Assembly: GCF_030253575.1 (NCBI RefSeq)
Contig: NC_080560.1
Location: 12,438,001 to 12,502,000 of the forward strand
Direction: 5' to 3'
DNA from: Rhododendron vialii
Taxonomy: Eukaryota; Streptophyta; Magnoliopsida; Ericales; Ericaceae
DNA length: 64,000 bases
The notes beneath the pieces were generated by a model. The model saw nothing but the letters and a program-made list of their open reading frames with translations, was not told the DNA's origin and did not search any database. Both the position numbers and the translations under genes were made by a program. Below are positions 1-12,003 of this stretch, piece by piece (the first letter of the stretch is position 1; the number at the start of each line of letters is the position of its first letter).

Positions 1-1572
1 TCAAGTCATAAAAATGAGTCATGGCACCTAAATTTAGCATGTGTGAACAAGGGCTTCAGTCACAAGTAAATAATAACTAAAAGTTCTCTCCGAACCGAGT
101 CTCAACTTCAAATCTCACCGTGTCATACACTCAACAATGAAATCACTCGAAATAAGGAGTATAATACTCTCAATATGTGCGGGTAGACGTTATGTAAATC
201 AAAGCAAAATACTCCGCACACGACGACACGAAAAGAAAGCTCTATATAGTGGACACATGATCTCATGAACGGAATACCAAGTATTAAAAACCTTCTCTAT
301 CCATCAATCTACAACCCATTGCCCATATAATCAAATAGGACTTCAATTCCGATGATAAAGTTAGGGTAGGGAAAGTATTTTAAGATTAGGGTAAAACATT
401 CAAGTGTCCGAAAATAGGCTAACCAAAACTCACATAGGGCAAATATAACAATGCGTGCCATCTTTTTTTTTTAATAACTTTTTTTCAACTTCGTCACATC
501 TCTCTTTCATACCTTTAGCACAATCCCACATTAAAAACAAGTATTTCTTCTTTCTACAATAATTTGGTGTCTTCCCTTTTTGCTTTTATTTTTTTCACTT
601 TTTTTTTTCTTTTTCAATGGGAAAGATCACCAATCAATAAAACTCAATTCTCACTACATTTACTCTCTATTTTTTGAAAAATATACCTTCACACAATTAT
701 CTAAACATTCTCAAGACACAATATAGATGGAGGAACTCAACAAGAAAAGGGTATCATGCAAGAGGCTCAAATGGGCTCATAAGAGATAAATGTATAAAAG
801 AAAGGAACGAATCGGCTCAAAATAGCAAAGATGACCTATAATCCTCTCCAATGGGCAACACAACCATGCAACTTTCAAAATCCAAGAGATAAGTAGGCAA
901 TTCAAAATATTCTCAACACTCGACAAAAATAGTGAGATCAACAACGAATTTACTTTTTTGTGACAACAAGAGTTTATTTGACACCATTCCAAGAAAAGAT
1001 AAGGCTTTAAACTCACATGGACATAAATCTTCACTAAACTAGCCATCGAGAATAATCAAGTCACAGCTCATAAGCAACCAAAACCCAGATAGACGTGAAG
1101 TGCAAATGTGCTAAAAATAAATGCCATGACAAATTTTTCGCGACAAGATAGGAAAAAGAACTACAATGCCACCACAATATAATCAAATAATGACTATCAC
1201 ATCTCCAACTCAATCAGTGAAGAGCCAATCTCAACAGCTTTCAGTCTCATGCAAAAAAAATTTTACCTTTTTTTTTATTTTAACAAGATAAAGAACAAAG
1301 TGATCTCTCCCCCCAACTTAAACTATTCAATGTCTGCATTGAAAGCATGAAAAATAAAAATAGGACATAAACATAAAAGAGAGGATAGATATCACCTCAA
1401 AAAAGAGGGGCTAAGCAGAGTAAATTATAGATAGAGGGAGACCCCCCAACTTGGATCGAACAACCTGCAAAATGTTAGCCTCCAAGAAAGCAAGAAAAAT
1501 AATGAAAAGAAATAAACAACGCAAAAAATAAAATGAAAGACAAAAAATTAAACTATCCACTTTCTTCACGCG
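1..1572 (-). other. Putative 3' non-coding/env-like region of the Athila-like element
   Basis: No convincing gene is present. In minus-strand sense two purine-rich tracts occur, complementary to 1306-1322 and 1441-1456, each containing an AAGTTGGGGGG core. Such tracts resemble polypurine tracts found downstream of pol in plant gypsy elements. The rest is AT-rich with short broken frames. Assignment to the Athila 3' region rests on position and on continuity across the solo LTR at 1578-3617. Confidence 0.4.
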
Positions 1573-3622
1573 AAAGATGTCATGCCGCGTTCCGGAATAG
1601 CACCTCATCGGCCTATCCCGATACGACACGTGACAACCAGCTACTAGCAAATCCAAGAATAACGAACAACTACAGTTCAACAGCCACATTTTATTTACAT
1701 CAAAAAAATATATTTTTCATTTACAAACTACAGCGGAAGTCTGTCAAGAAATAAATTTTACATAACCAACTATTATCCAAAACTAAACTAAGCAAAAATC
1801 ATCTACGGGCTAGGAGACAAAGACTCTCTCAGGCCTCAACCACGCACTTCTCAAGCGAGTCACAAAAATGCAAAATGTGACCTGTAGTGGACACTGACCT
1901 ATACCTGCAAAACTGGAACCCCAAACGAGTTCCAGGAGTGTATATGAGACATGGATGTTGATCAATAGAAACAATAAATCCAAGTTCATCATTAATTAAG
2001 CAAAAACAAATAATCGACACGAAGTCTTTAATCCGACATAAAGTCACTAGCTCGACACAAAGTCATAATTTTGGCATAAAGCCATTGAATCGACACAAAG
2101 TCAAAGGCACGACACAAAGTCTGGCCGTTGGCCGTTGTTGCCCACCGACACGAAGTCACAGTGCAATATCACAAATTCAATCCAATTGAAGAACATCTAT
2201 GAATCGAACACTCACCTCGGTCTCCAACAAAAAGAAAACCAACGCAGTCACTCCCTACGTGGAGCTGCGGTACTCGTTGTCGTCTCCGAACCTAACAAAT
2301 ATTTCGCACATATGAGCTCAAAGTTTAATTCCAAAAGCAAATAAGTAAATTCATCAATTTGTACCTCAAAGCCAAAAATCTCACAAACACACACTTTCTA
2401 GCAGAACCATTGATCGAATTCTGACTATAGCATTCTATAGGTTTCAAAGAATACTACAAGACCACCACCACTGGCAAGAAGACTTCTAGTACATCAATCT
2501 AGATATAAAATTTGCCCAAATTGGACTCCGAATGACTAAGATATGCTCAATTGAAATTACACATCTAAAACAGAAACTACAGACCCGGCAGAACAGTCTG
2601 CGATCGAATACTCATTAAAAATCACATACTCAATCTTTTCCAATAATTCCAACACCAAAACTTCACCAATTGATCAATGTTTAAGACTCAGTAGCATCCA
2701 TAGTCAGTAAGCATATTCAACTATGACAAAATTGATGAAGAACACAGCTACAAAACCTGCCTAGAATTTCAGAATCACCAAACTATTAACTTCAGAACCA
2801 AAACTGCTTTTTCTCAGACCAAACTAAGGCACAATCTTTACAGATTCAGAAAGATATACAAGTCTAGTTTCGGAATCAAGAAAAGGTGCGTAAAACCGAT
2901 ACCCGAGCAAGAAGTTATGCCCGTTTTTTCAACATGTGTCTGGGCTGTCAGCACAGACGCGAATCTGACTGCAGTCCGGTTCAAGATTTTTATCTTTTTC
3001 CAGGTTTCTCAGAAAATTCTGAAATTTTTACAGCATAAACTACACACAAAGACGCATCTACAGTAAAAATACCAGAAAATAACATGATCGGTATGTCAAT
3101 GGTAAAAATTCGTCAAAAACAGGACAGGCTTAACTCTGCTCAAAACACAGTTATGCATATTCATATGTTATACACGAATTTTCAGGAATAAACTCAACTC
3201 CAAGCTCAAAAACCTTCTGCTATGGATTCAATCCATCTCTGATTACTTCAATCAAGTACATACTAGATGTAAAACATGAAACCTAACATGAAAAACATGA
3301 AATTCAGCCTTGAAGGAGATGGAAATCACCTAATTAAGCTTCAATCAACCTAACTCTAATTTTCTTCTTCTTTTCTCCATCTTCTTCCTCTTCTCCATGC
3401 TGCTCTCTCACTCACTCTCTCTCTCACGTTGGAACAACCTGATGGATTTTCTTGTTTTTGTTTTATTTTTGTTTTCTTTGTTTTGAAGAAACCCACACAC
3501 ACTCAACACATCAGCACACACACACGGCACACATGCACAATTTAAAAAAAATTGCACTTTAGCCCTTAAGTTATCAAATTTAGCATTCAAGCACCTCAAA
3601 GATAAAAGGATGTTACAAAAGA
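1573..3622 (-). mobile_element. Solo LTR (Ty3/gypsy type) with AAAGA target duplication
   Basis: The LTR spans 1578-3617 (2040 bp). Read on the minus strand it starts TGTAACATCC and ends CGGCATGACA. It is flanked by identical AAAGA at 1573-1577 and 3618-3622. No internal domain and no second LTR are present, so it is a solo LTR left by LTR-LTR recombination. The length and the TGTAACATCC start suggest a long-LTR chromovirus; that is inference. A 142-codon minus-strand frame at 3408-3836 lies mostly outside it and is not a gene. It landed in the 3' region of the Athila-like element. Confidence 0.85.
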
Positions 3623-4122
3623 CACGGGTATTACTTTTCTCCCTGGCCAAAGACTGTGTTTCTCTATTTGTTGGAAGGATAGTATGCATATGATTCAACG
3701 ATATCTTGAGAAGTAGTGTCATCATCCAATAGGCTGTCACTCCCTCTGGGGCTACCAGATTCTTTACCCACCATTTATTAAGCAATCTCCACAGAGTTTG
3801 GATATTAAAGTCAGATGGTTCAGACAGAATTTCCACTGCTAACTACGCGCCTGCTGTCAGACTCAACCTCTTAAATACTACATACATAGCTTTGACCAGG
3901 TGGCTATACCAGACCATTATGCTAATTTTTTTATTTTTCCAATTTCCCTTTTTCTTTTTCTTTTTTGAATTTTAAAACTTAACAATAAATAAAAGAACAA
4001 ATATACAAAAATTATGCCCAAAATTCAAGTCAATGATGGCTACCCTATCGCTAGGAGCCGGGTTCACTTCTTACTGAAAAGAGTGGTACGCGAAAGGTAC
4101 CCGTCGGAACATAGCCCAACGG
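3623..4122 (-). other. Region downstream of Athila-like integrase, no gene seen
   Basis: This stretch follows the integrase end in minus-strand order. It contains a T-rich plus-strand tract near 3925-3970 and no reading frame with recognisable similarity. It is probably part of the untranslated or env-like region of the Athila-like element. Confidence 0.35.
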
Positions 4123-6268
4123 CTACACAACAGGGTCATCCGAATAAACAGGATCGACTAACACCTCATCTGGTTCACCTACTTCTACATATTCCAAAAA
4201 TGGTTTCAGACATTGCCCATTAACCTTGAAAATATTACCATTCTTAGGGTCACAAATATCTACTGACCCAGTCGGATAAACCTTATGCACAACGTAGGGA
4301 TCGTCCCACCGGGACCCCAACTTACCGGGAAATAAATGAAGGCGTGAGTTATACAGTAAAACTTTCTGACCAACACTAAGGGTTTTCGCTGAATATTCCT
4401 ATCATGATACGCCTTAACCTTAGCCTTATAAATATTGACACTCTCATACGCGTCATTCCTAATCTCCTCAAGGTCACACAACTGGAGCTTCCTATGGGCA
4501 CCTGCCTCTGGCAAACGTGTGTTCAACGTTTGAATAGCCCAATAGGCCTTATGCTCCATCTCAACGGGCAAGTGACAGGCCTTACCATAAACGAGCCGGT
4601 AAGGTGAAGAACCCAACACGGTCTTGTAAGCAATGCGGCAGGCCCACAAGACATCGGTCAACCGAAGTGACCAATCCTTCCTATTCGGATTCACGGTCTT
4701 CTCGAGAATCCCCTTGATCTCGTGATTTGCTAGCTCTGCCTAACCGTTAGTTTAAGGGTGATAGGCAGTAGACACCTTGTGAGAGATGCCATACTTGCTC
4801 ATTAATGCCCCAAAAGACCTATTGCAAAAATGTGTGCCCTGATCAGAGATAATGGCACGTGGCATGCCAAACCTTGACAAAATGTTAGTTCGCAAGAACT
4901 CTAACAAGACCTTAGAATCGCTGGTCTTAATGGGAATTGCCTTAACCCACTTGGAAACGTAATCCACCGCTAGGAGGATGTACTCATAACCGTTTGACCG
5001 CGAAAACGGGCCCATGAAATCAATGCCCCAACAATCGAAAACCTCTATCACAAAAAAGTTCTGGAGGGGCATCATATTCCGCGAGCCAATTTTACCTAAT
5101 TTCTAACACCGGTCACATGACTTACAAAAGACGTACGCATCCTTAAATAGACTCGGCCAATAGAAACCACACTCACTGGCCTTGGCGGCGGTCTTCTTCG
5201 CGAAGAAATGACCTCCGCACGCCTCGGTGTTACAAAACTCAAGAATTCCCGTTTGATCAGTTTTGAGGACACACCGGCGTACTATCTGGTCCGCGCAATA
5301 CTTGAACACATATGGATCATCGTAAATATATTATCGGACCTCTCTCAAAAACCGCTGCTTCTCAACTGTGGACCAATGGGGTAGAATCTGCCCAGTCACC
5401 AAATAATTGGCGATATCAGCAAACCATAGGCACGTATTAGCAGCGAACAACTACTCGTCAGGGAAAGTATCCACGATGGGGAGATGAGAGGTGGGATCCT
5501 CAAACTCCAGACGAGACAGGTGGTCAGCCACTACATTATCAACCCCTTTTTTATCCTTAATTATGATGTAGAATTCTTGCAGCAAAAGAATCCATCGGAT
5601 AAGACGAACCTTTGCATTCTGCTTGGTTATCAGATACTGGTTATCAGATACTTCAAGGCTGCATGATCGGTATACACCACAATCTGCGAACCCACCAAGT
5701 AGGACCGGAACTTATCTAAGGCAAACACCACCGCGAGCAATTCCTTCTCGGTGGTGGTATAGTTCATCTGTGCCTCATTCAGCGTCTTGCTCGCATAATA
5801 AACGACGCAGGGATCTTTCCCTCGCCTCTGCCCTTAAGTCACTCCGACTGCATAGTCGGAGGCGTCACACATCAACTCAAAGGGCAAACTCCAATCCTGA
5901 GGCTGAACAATCGGCAGAGTAGTGAGACTCCGCTTTAATGTACTGAATGTCCCCTCACACGCATTGGACCATGCAAAGGGTGTGTCCTTCGACAACAACT
6001 GACACAATGGTCGAGAGATGGCACTAAAATCCTTAATAAAACGCCGGCAAAAACCGACGTGACCTAAGAAATACTAGATATCCTTGACAATCTTGGGAGA
6101 AGGAAGATTCGCAATCAGATCAATTTTCGCCTTGTCCACCTCAATACCCTTGGATGAGACAATGTGTCCCAACACAATCCCTTGGGTCACCATGAAGTGA
6201 CACTTCTCCCAATTAAACATAAGTTGCTTCTCCTCACACGGTTGCAAGACCTTTCTTAAGTTCTCAAG
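4123..6268 (-). pseudogene. Athila-like pol, C-terminal part: end of RT, RNase H, integrase
   Basis: Read on the minus strand from 6268 downwards, the frame resumes the RT immediately after the nested solo LTR (CLENLRKVL). It passes through an RNase H (CDASDYAVGV near 5840-5870, ADHLSRLE near 5510-5530), then a zinc-binding region (5103-5309, CKSCDRC). The integrase core is at 4752-5075, with GIDFMGPF and SDQGTHF, followed by the C-terminal part (4260-4694). Stops and frameshifts separate these pieces, so no functional product is expected. The order RT-RNase H-integrase is that of Ty3/gypsy. Confidence 0.85.
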
Positions 6269-6837
6269 GCATTTGTAGAGACCCGCAATTTCTTTTTAAT
6301 AAATTTAAAATATGTTATGTGGAATAAAAAGAAGGAATTGGTAGAGGATATTGATTTTGGGGCTAAAGTGTTAGAATTGTAAACTTGAGAGAGAGTGTGT
6401 GTGTGTGATATATGCTATATATGTATGTGTGTGCCGTGTATTGGGGGAGGGGAAAATCATTCTTTCCTAAAATCTCTCCCTCTCTCTCGACCTCTCACCC
6501 CTCTTTCGGCTCTTTTTCCATATCTTTCCCTCTCACTTAAAATCTACCAATACAACTTCAATCCTTCATCAATCAACTTCCAAACCTTCACCTCTACGCG
6601 TATTGGAGCTCGAATCGCATTCGTAGGAGCTCGGTGGTTCGTATTCAGCTTGGTTCGGAGTTTGAAGTTCTAGGGCTTGGGGAATCCTTGGGTTTCGGTT
6701 TTAACACTCGAGGTAGGGATTTCTCCCTCTCTTTTTATGTTCTTGAGTTGGTTTTGTGCATGAAATCGTGCCTATGGTTGTAGTGATTGTTGTTGTAGTT
6801 GAAACCCATGAGAATCTGTTAAAAATCTACTCGAAGG

Positions 6838-7045
6838 CCATTGTTATCGATAATGTTTTCCTTGTTATCGATAACACTTTGTTCCAAAAGCCCAGAAAAC
6901 CCATTGTTATCGATACCTTTAGTATTGTTATCGATACCTCTAAGTTCCAAAAGCCAGAAAATCACTTGTTATCGATACCCTTATGTCTGAAATCCTTTTA
7001 GCTAGGTCAAATGGTATCGATATTTTTGTGTTAGGTATCGATACC
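6838..7045 (+). repeat. Irregular array of TATCGATA palindromes inside the solo LTR
   Basis: At least seven copies of a TTATCGATA or GTATCGATA core occur in about 210 bp, separated by 15-40 bp of AT-rich sequence. The flanking words TTCCAAAAGCC also repeat. The core ATCGAT is self-complementary. The array lies in the 5' third of the LTR, where promoter and enhancer sites are usually found, so a protein-binding role is possible but unproven. Confidence 0.7.
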
Positions 7046-7561
7046 TGTTGCTTATCTTCAGCTTTCACTGTTTTGCTTCATTTTTCACCGTTTTGGTTTC
7101 CGATCGCATCTAACCATTCTAAACCATTTCCAAACGTGGTTGTTTGCACCCCAATGATTCCTTGGTCATCCTCGTTCGTTGGTTCTCGTTATGTCGAATT
7201 CAAATATCATATGGAACGAATTATCGTCCTAATGCTTTATTGGTGCGTTCGTTTAACTATTAGTGATATTTGTGAGATGTTAAGATAGACGGAGTGAGCT
7301 CGTGAAAGCTAAATATGGGCGTGGATAGGGCTGAATATTAGATAGGAGGATGAATAAATCATGAGACGTAATATGAGAACTTGACACTTGATGCCACGTA
7401 GTACGAAGAATGAGTTGGGATAACGAGTTTGGAGATAAAATGGAAATATGAATTGGTATGTGGACCGCTTACCTAATGTCAATCTCTTTATTTATCTACA
7501 ATCGTGCAAATAGAGCGTTGGAAACACATATGACGTAAAGCAATACAAATGAGTTGTAATC

Positions 7562-7735
7562 GGCATACGGGGTCTTGATACCCGGAACTTAGATCGGATG
7601 TACGTGGTCATGAGCACCCGGAATGTATAATGGATGTACGGGGTTATGAGCACCCGGAATATAGAATGGATGTACGGGGTCATGAGCACCCGAAAAATGT
7701 ATTGTGGATATATGGGGCCCTAAGACCCGAAAAAT
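7562..7735 (+). repeat. ~36-bp tandem repeat, about five units, in the solo LTR
   Basis: Units of the form GATGTACGGGGTCATGAGCA followed by CCCGGAAT begin near 7597, 7633, 7669 and 7707, with a more diverged unit before them. A lone related unit is near 7802. The period is 36-38 bp. Each unit pairs a CGGGG box with a CCCGG box, so it could form a short stem. Confidence 0.75.
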
Positions 7736-8439
7736 TTCTTAAACTCACTATCAGTATGTGAATGGAGGAAGAGCTACTTGAGCTCATATTGGAAATCAAT
7801 GAGAGATGTACGGGTTCTTAAGACCCGGACTGTAAGTCAGTAACCGTAGAAGTGCACGAGATGGAGTTGATTAATATGGACACGTAAAAGATGGCTAATA
7901 GATCGATTAATGACAAGTGAAGTGCCCCTTGAATCCTGAGTTCGCTTCATGAAGTTGCTCAAGTTGCATCCTCATTCATTGTCTCCGATTTCATTCTTTC
8001 ATGTTCAAATCTTCTCATTTGCATATAAAGTTTGTAGAGATTTTTCTACTGGGCACGTGTTTGCTCAACCCTATCATTCTTTCAGGTACAACTCAAGAGC
8101 ATTAGCATGGAGTACTTGGTATGCATATCATCCCATCCCTTTTGAAAGTTAAACTCCGAGGAAACAACTTGGGCATCTTTTGTAAATTCTTTTGAGAAGA
8201 CGTAAATTGTAATTTTCATTCAAATCCTTGGTTTAGAAGTATTGTAACCACTTAACTTATCCTTTGACTAAAGTTTGGAGCTTTGGGGCCATAGTGCCAT
8301 TGTTGTAATATTTTGAACTTGATATTGCTCAGTAAATGAATATGAGAAAGTCACTTTGGGTTATTATAAGTATACCACGGTGGTTTTCCTTCTAAAAGTT
8401 ATTGTATTATTATGTTAAAATCGAGGGCGTGACGGCATT

Positions 8440-9844
8440 CGTCAAACGAATCCCCGAAAACTGAAATGTCATCCATAAATACCTCAACTATCTTTTCTAC
8501 CATGTCACTAAATATTCCCATCATGCACCTTGAAAAGGTGCCAGGAGCATTGCACAAGCCAAACAGCATGCGACGGTAGGTAAACGTGCCATAAGGACAC
8601 GTGAAGGTGGTCTTCTCCTGATCCTCCATGGCTACCTCAATTTGATTGTAGCCAGAGTACCCATCCAGGAAGCAATAAAACGCCCGGCCAGCCATTCTCT
8701 TCAGAATTTGATCAATGAATGGGAGAGGAAAATGGTCTTTCCGGGTGCTCGCATTGAGCTTCTAGTAATCGATGCAAACTCGCCACCCGGTTTGAACACA
8801 GGTCGACACTAGCTCAGCCTTGCCGTTTCTCACGACGGTCACTCCTGCCTTCTTAGGCACCACCTGCACTGGGCTCACCCACTCACTATGGGCTATCGGG
8901 TAAATAATACCCGCATCTAAAAGCTTCAGCACCTCAGCCCGAACCACCTCCTTCGTATTGGGGTTCAGACGACGTTGAGGTTTTCTAGAAGGCTTCACAT
9001 CCTCATCTAGAAAAATGCAGTGTGTACACACCGTTGGACTAAATCCCTGCAAATCCGCTATTGTCCAACCTATTGCCCCCACGTGCTTTCTCAACAAGGC
9101 AAGCAACTTAGCCTCTTGATCCACCTCGAGAGATGAGGAGATCACTACCGGAAAAGTATCATCGCCTTTAAGGAAGACATACTTAAGCGTGTCCGGCAGG
9201 GGCTTTAACTCTGATTTAGGCGGCTGAACAGACGAAGGGAGAGCTTTAGGAAGTGGGGCACCCAACGGCTCAAGAACTGGGTTCCAAGCAGCGCCACACA
9301 CATCCTCCACTGCAAGCATCTCCATTAAACTCCCTACCTCTGGAGAATCTAAGAATGACGCCTCTTCGGCAGTTAATGCTATCTCCAGAGGATCCTTGTA
9401 CAACACACTATCGACATCCTCTTGCACTAGCATGTCGATCAAACTCACCTCGTATACCTCCTCATCATCCTCAACCCGACTATCCACGTTGAAAACATTC
9501 CCCTCCATTTTCAAGTCCCCAAACGATAATTGGACTTGTCCAGTTTTGCAATTCATGACAGCACTGGAGGTGGCTAAATATGGACGGCCAAGGATGATAG
9601 GAGTCTTCTCAAAGACCTCCGGTATTAGGCATGTATCCAATACGATGAAGTCGACTGGAAAAAGAAACTCGTCCACTTGAATTAAGACATCCTCTACCAT
9701 TCCCTTGGGAATTCTCACACTTCGATCAGCCAATTGTAGCATGACTGGAGTGGCTCTCAAATCACCTAAGCCTAGCTTCAAGTATACCGAATAGGGGAGC
9801 AAGTTAACACTTGCTCCTAAATCCAGCAAAGCCTTATTGAACTT
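8440..9844 (-). pseudogene. Athila-like protease and N-terminal reverse transcriptase
   Basis: The minus-strand frame from 9829 to 8762 carries an aspartic-protease core in which the expected D-S/T-G reads DLGAS. ILGRPYL follows, then a linker, and then the RT start with AGIIYPIAHSEWVSPVQVVPKK and GWRVCIDY. A TAG stop at the end of CIDY separates it from the next RT block at 8440-8695. That block contains FYCFLDGYSGYNQI, the Athila-type MPFGL equivalent as MLFGLCNAP, and the catalytic loop FMDD. The RT is then cut by the nested solo LTR. With internal stops and a split RT, this is dead sequence. Confidence 0.88.
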
Positions 9845-11760
9845 CTAGCCTGCGATCGCTACAGGGATGGTGGGACAACCAGGGTCCTTGCACTTGGTGG
9901 GGATCTCAGCTTGGAGAATGGAGCTCACTTGCTCCGTCAGAAGCATTTTGTCCTGACTCTTGGTTCTCCGCTTTGACGTGCACAGATCCTTTAAGACCTT
10001 TGTAAACTGAGGAATTGCGACAATGGCTTCCATCAAGGAGATAGGAAACCGAACTTTCTTGAATAATTCAAGCATTTGAAAGTTCACATTGACCTTAGGT
10101 TTCGCCACCAAGCGATTTGGATATGGAGCAACGAGTGGCGTTGGAGTCGTGGGGGCCACAGTTGTAGGCACCACCACTTCAGGAGACTCCACCTCTTTCT
10201 CTACCTCAAGAACACTTCCCAAGTTTGGAACGACTGCTGGAATGGCTATCGGCACCGGGGGTGGCACCAATTTCTGCTTCAGGGGTAAGTCCTTGTCGAT
10301 CACCTTCCTACTTCTAAGAGTGGTGATCGCCTTAGCCTCTTTCAGACTAAGATTCGGATTACTTGGGCCAGAAGAATCGCCCACATAATGAGTACCGGCG
10401 GCATTAGCTAGAGGTTGAGAAGGAAATTTTCCCTTCTCTTGGACTTGTCCAACTGCCGCCGTTAACTGGGTCAATTGGATCCTAATGTCACCAATTGGCT
10501 GTTTAGTCTGCTCAGTGAAGCTAATTTGAGACTGCATGAGAGCCTTCATCATCTCATCAGTTTGCTTATCCCGAGAGGGATGGTTAATGCCAGGGGGTGG
10601 TCCAAAAGATGAAGGACCAAACCCCTGCTGCTACTGAGGGGGGTAACGAAACTGGGTCATTTGGCCTTGAGGAGGCCGGAATTGCTGAACTTGTGGCTGA
10701 GGTGGTGCTTGGGGTTGCACCAGGGCTTTTTGATCCCTCCAACTCAAAAGTGGGTTTTGGGCCCACCCTAGATTGTAGGTATTTGAATACGGGTCCCAAC
10801 GCTGGTTTATTGCATTCACCTCAGCCTGATTGTTTTGGTAGGCCTCTTTCACCATAGGAAAAGCGGGACAAGCGGTAACTAAATGCCCCGGACACTCATA
10901 TAAGGCACAAACCTACTCAACTCTCACCTCACTCACTTGATGGACTTGCTTAAACTTCAAGTCCTCTAACTGCTTAGCCATTTTATCCACCTGAGACTGG
11001 ACATTGTGCTCTCGCACACTTAAGGGAAAAATGTCAGATCCACTGGGTCCCTGTGCAGCCATGGCCCTATCATCGAGGTCAGAAGGTTCCCAACTTCGGT
11101 GTTTCTCGACCAACTCGTCAAGAAAGTCCCACGCATCGTTCGGGGACTTGTCGAGAAAATTCTTCTCCTTACAAAGGTACTCAATTTGTGGGACCGTAGC
11201 AACATTCAAGCCCAAATAGGAAAATGACACCAACTGGTGTTTCACGAAACCATGATGCGGCAAAGACAACAGCAAGTTCTTGAACCGCTCCCAACACCTT
11301 AGAAACGACTCGCCTTCTTTCTGCTTATACGATTGGACTTGGCGAGTCAGGTACTTCGATTTACTTTCCGAGAAATATTTCTTGTAAAATAAATCTCAAA
11401 CAGCAGCCCACGTCGTGAGAGACTGTGGCTTCTGCATCCGCAGCCACTTATCTGCATTGTCCTTGAGCGATGCTGGGAAAAACTTGAGGCAAGCATTCTC
11501 CCATTGAGAAGTGGTGGCAAGGGTGCGTACCAACCCCTCGAAATAACGGACATGCTCATACGGATCCTCATTCTCCTTCCCATAAAACAGGGGAAGGGTA
11601 TTATGTGTGCCAGGCTTTATGGTGAAAGCATTACGTGCTTTCCACCGTCTCGGTCGGCAGAACTATTGGTCCGAGAGGAGTGGTCCTCTCAGAATGCATG
11701 AGCTCACGCATTGACTTTTGTGCCTCTGCCATCGGTGGTTCCACCGATATTAAACGACTC
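9845..11760 (-). pseudogene. Athila-like gag with CCHC-like zinc knuckle
   Basis: The minus strand encodes gag in pieces: a capsid-like part near 11275-11760, 10913-11275 (YLGLNVA, NDAWDFLDELVEKHRSWE), a short zinc-knuckle segment near 10860-10915 (C-x3-C-x2-H-x4-C, ending LVTACPAF), and a proline/valine-rich part at 9845-10552. In-frame stops lie near 11396, around 10910 and between 9845 and 9830. The order and the DELVEKHRSWE-type motif fit Athila gag. The protein would bind and package element RNA in an active relative; here it is defunct. Confidence 0.82.
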
Positions 11761-11981
11761 GCCACTAAGGAACCCTTGATCCTCCACGGTTACTCTCGTC
11801 TCTCTCTCAATGGCTACGAGATGCCTAGTATTGTCTCTGTAGTGCTTAGGTTTTAGAGGTGATTGCTTTCCTATGATGGAAGATTGCCTACCTCTACCTA
11901 TGTTGACTCGAAATAATTAAAGAAACTAAAAAGGAAACAAAAAAATAAAAAAACTACCCAAATTCTTAACACACGTTACCG

Positions 11982-11999
11982 TTCCTGGCAACAACGCCA
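11982..11999 (-). other. Primer binding site of the Athila-like element
   Basis: On the minus strand the sequence TGGCGTTGTTGCCAGGAA begins a few bases downstream of the 5' LTR end. It resembles the TGGCGCCGTTGCCGGGGA site usual for Athila elements, with several substitutions. Confidence 0.75.
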
Positions 12000-12003
12000 A
12001 AAA

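Larger units (their letters stand above)
6269..8439 (+). mobile_element. Solo LTR nested in Athila-like RT, GCATT target duplication
   Basis: The LTR occupies 6274-8434 (2161 bp). It starts TGTAGAGACCC and ends GGGCGTGACG, the last base probably a mutated A. Identical GCATT flanks it at 6269-6273 and 8435-8439. Removing the LTR and one GCATT restores the RT reading frame from SFDEC to LENLRKVL, which independently proves the boundaries. It differs in sequence and orientation from the solo LTR at 1578-3617. A chromovirus origin is likely from the termini and length. Confidence 0.92.

Noticed and set aside
3408..3836. 142-codon minus-strand frame
   Set aside because: It spans the solo LTR border at 3617 and includes simple-sequence tracts; it is not a conserved protein.
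6838..7735. Regularly spaced repeats considered as a CRISPR-like array
   Set aside because: The repeats are irregular, lie inside an LTR with target duplications, and the DNA is plant nuclear.
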